DNA from: Tetrahymena thermophila SB210
Taxonomy: Eukaryota; Ciliophora; Oligohymenophorea; Hymenostomatida; Tetrahymenidae
DNA: 64,000 nt
Direction: 5' to 3'
Assembly: GCF_000189635.1 (NCBI RefSeq)
Contig: NW_002476569.1
Location: forward strand, 436,727-500,726
This document shows positions 58,343 through 64,000 of the stretch, piece after piece. How positions within the stretch are numbered: position 1 is the first letter of the stretch; each line of letters starts with the position of its first letter. The position numbers were made by a program, and so were the translations under genes. A model generated the notes under the pieces. That model was given only the letters and a program-made list of their open reading frames with translations. It was not told the origin of the DNA and did no database searches.

Positions 58343-58515
58343 ATGTTAAATAATAGGAAGCGTAGAGTAATTAGGTTTGTGAAAACTTTCAATATGCTTA
58401 CATTTGCCAATATTGTGTATTAAAAAGTTTGTAAGTACTAAAGATAATTTATGATATTTAATTAAATAACAAATTTTAATTTATTTTTTTTTTAGTTGGA
58501 ACTGCATATGAATGA
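58343..58515 (+). CDS. Candidate two-exon micro-gene, 35 residues
   Basis: ATG 58343 to TGA 58513-58515. The 5' exon (58343..58430) is followed by a consensus donor GTAAGT. A 65-base AT-rich intron ends in a long T run plus AG at 58495, the best splice-site pair in this part of the window. Splicing keeps the frame and ends five codons after the split Phe codon (GTAYE). The product is basic at its N-terminus (NNRKRRVIRFVK). It may be a true small protein, a spliced upstream ORF, a remnant or chance. Confidence 0.35.
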
Positions 58516-60070
58516 ATATCATTGTCAAAAAAACACGGATAATATATTATGAAATTTTGTAATCTAATTAGATTTATTGATTTTCTTATTTTTGAATTGA
58601 CTTCAGTTTACAGCTTGTTAATTAAATTCATCAAATCATAAAATAACTTTTGCAATATTCTGTATATTTGAAAAATTTTGCTTGACTTTTAATTAAAATT
58701 AATGAAATCAAAAACTTGTAAGAAAACAAATATAATTATTTGTATTTCTAGCTTATAAAGTGTTGGTAAGAATAGAATCAATTGATTGATTGTAGCTCAA
58801 TTTCTTAAAACCAATTTTCAAATATTTAAACTCAAAAATCAACATCTATTAAGATACATTTTTTTGCAAAATTTGCTATTAATTAAAATATATCCATTAA
58901 ATTAGAAAAAAAAAGCCCATTAATTTAAAAAAACAAATAATCTGTGGTAAATTAATAAATATTTTTTAGACATATTTTGATTTTGCAAGCTGTGCACTGT
59001 TTTGCATTACAAGATTCCATCAAATTGGATATTATTTACTTACTCAAATTTTTTGTACTTTTGCTTCCTGATGGACTAAATCACTCTTAAAAGGAAATAG
59101 TAGTCAGTTTTAAAAAATATCTTTGAATAGTAATATAAATTCTTCAAATGACATTTAAAGAATTGAAAATATCAACAAAATATTATTAAAAAAAGAAACA
59201 TATTTACATCTATTTATGGATTATTTGAATATTAAATAACTAAAATTTAACCAAATTAAGCGTTTCTTGATTGGCTAAATCATTTTATTATCTATTTTTA
59301 CTAGCTGATCAAAATCAGAAGTATTTTAAATAGATTAACTTATTTACTTACATTTTCTTTTCAACTGCTATTTTTAAAAATAGATTTAAAATTTTTTATT
59401 GTGTGTGATAAATGTTCTTTATAAAAATCACGAAAAGTATAATTACTGTTTAATGGATTAAAATTTAATCCTTTTTTAATTACATCAAGCTATAGAAAAT
59501 TTAATTAATTAATAAATTCATTTATCTTTTTAATGAAGTAACTATAACATGCATTTTCCAGTATTTTACTGCTTTTATAATTAGGTACATTATCTTTTTA
59601 AGAAAAGTTGTAAAACTGTATACAGTGAAACGTAATTAATGGTTAATTAATTTTATATATTTGTTTCAATCTTACTGCATATTAATGATTAAAGATTTAG
59701 TGTTTTATCTTTTAATTTACTAAAATTTTTGTTACCCTCCTAATATTTCTAATTATGAATATCTTCCTAAAGAAGTAAATAGTGTAATATATTTATCAGA
59801 GTTTCTAGAAAATAATTAAAAAAATGTGGAAATTAATGCTGATTTTATTTGTTAATATAAATATTTATATACATGAATTGGTAAAGATTACATAATGCAA
59901 ATTTAATTCTTTTATAGAAAATATTATTTAAATGATATTTATAATCTAAATTTATGATAAATTGGATACTCCAATGATATTTTCTTTTTTTAGACATTAA
60001 TATTTTATTGATGATTTAAAATTTAATTAATTAATTTACAAACAATAGTAATTATTTTAGTGTTAATTTC
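58516..60070. other. AT-rich intergenic region
   Basis: About 1.55 kb. On the - strand a frame of about 38 codons ending at a GTAAGT donor (about 59036) could be a non-initial or 5' exon of the PAS gene, but it has no ATG. Nothing else supported. Confidence 0.45.

Positions 60071-64000
<3,930 letters not shown>

Overview
This window looks like macronuclear DNA of an oligohymenophorean ciliate, most likely Tetrahymena or a close relative. The sequence is strongly AT-rich. Long reading frames appear only if TAA and TAG are read as glutamine and TGA is the only stop. Introns are AT-rich GT..AG introns of about 49 to 640 bases, longer than the 20-35 base introns typical of Paramecium. With standard-code translation almost every gene here breaks into short pieces, so I rebuilt the gene models below by reading the ciliate code by hand and joining exons by phase. 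No tRNA, rRNA, CRISPR array or transposon was seen.

Layout. 1-17341 (+): two tandem paralogous giant membrane proteins. The first is cut by the window start, and the second is interrupted by a 100-N assembly gap. 17342-19439: a doubtful small ORF and a single-exon membrane protein (+). 20896-24116 (-): a leucine-rich-repeat protein and an unrecognised helical protein. 24917-28577 (-): the AAA+ ATPase CDC48/p97 in seven exons, the first only 8 coding bases long. 30066-32539 (-): a COG0523/CobW-type GTPase with a CxCC motif, a His-rich stretch and a very acidic tail. 34430-36645 (+): a membrane protein with two predicted helices. 38208-49855 (+): a 3,769-residue protein resembling fibrocystin-L (PA14-like, IPT/TIG, two G8 and beta-helix regions, one C-terminal membrane helix), almost all of it in one 11-kb exon. 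50605-58021 (-): a seven-exon multi-pass PAS protein of the kind related to tiny macrocysts protein B. 60071 to the window end (-): a P-type ATPase of the Na+/K+ (P2C) class, cut at its N-terminus.

Functionally the window is a mix. Housekeeping functions are protein extraction and degradation (CDC48), probable metal delivery (CobW type) and cation pumping (P2C ATPase). The rest are large surface or sensory membrane proteins of types expanded in ciliates. No operon-like organisation is visible; the genes are separated by 0.3-2 kb of AT-rich sequence.

Most notable points: the ATPase has non-acidic residues (Cys, Asn) at two positions that are Asp in Na+/K+-ATPases. The N gap must really be a multiple of three and is predicted at 129 bases. 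CDC48 has an 8-base start exon. Several short coding-like or spliced-looking segments (17701, 29308, 32709, 33104, 58343) are not explained by the main genes.
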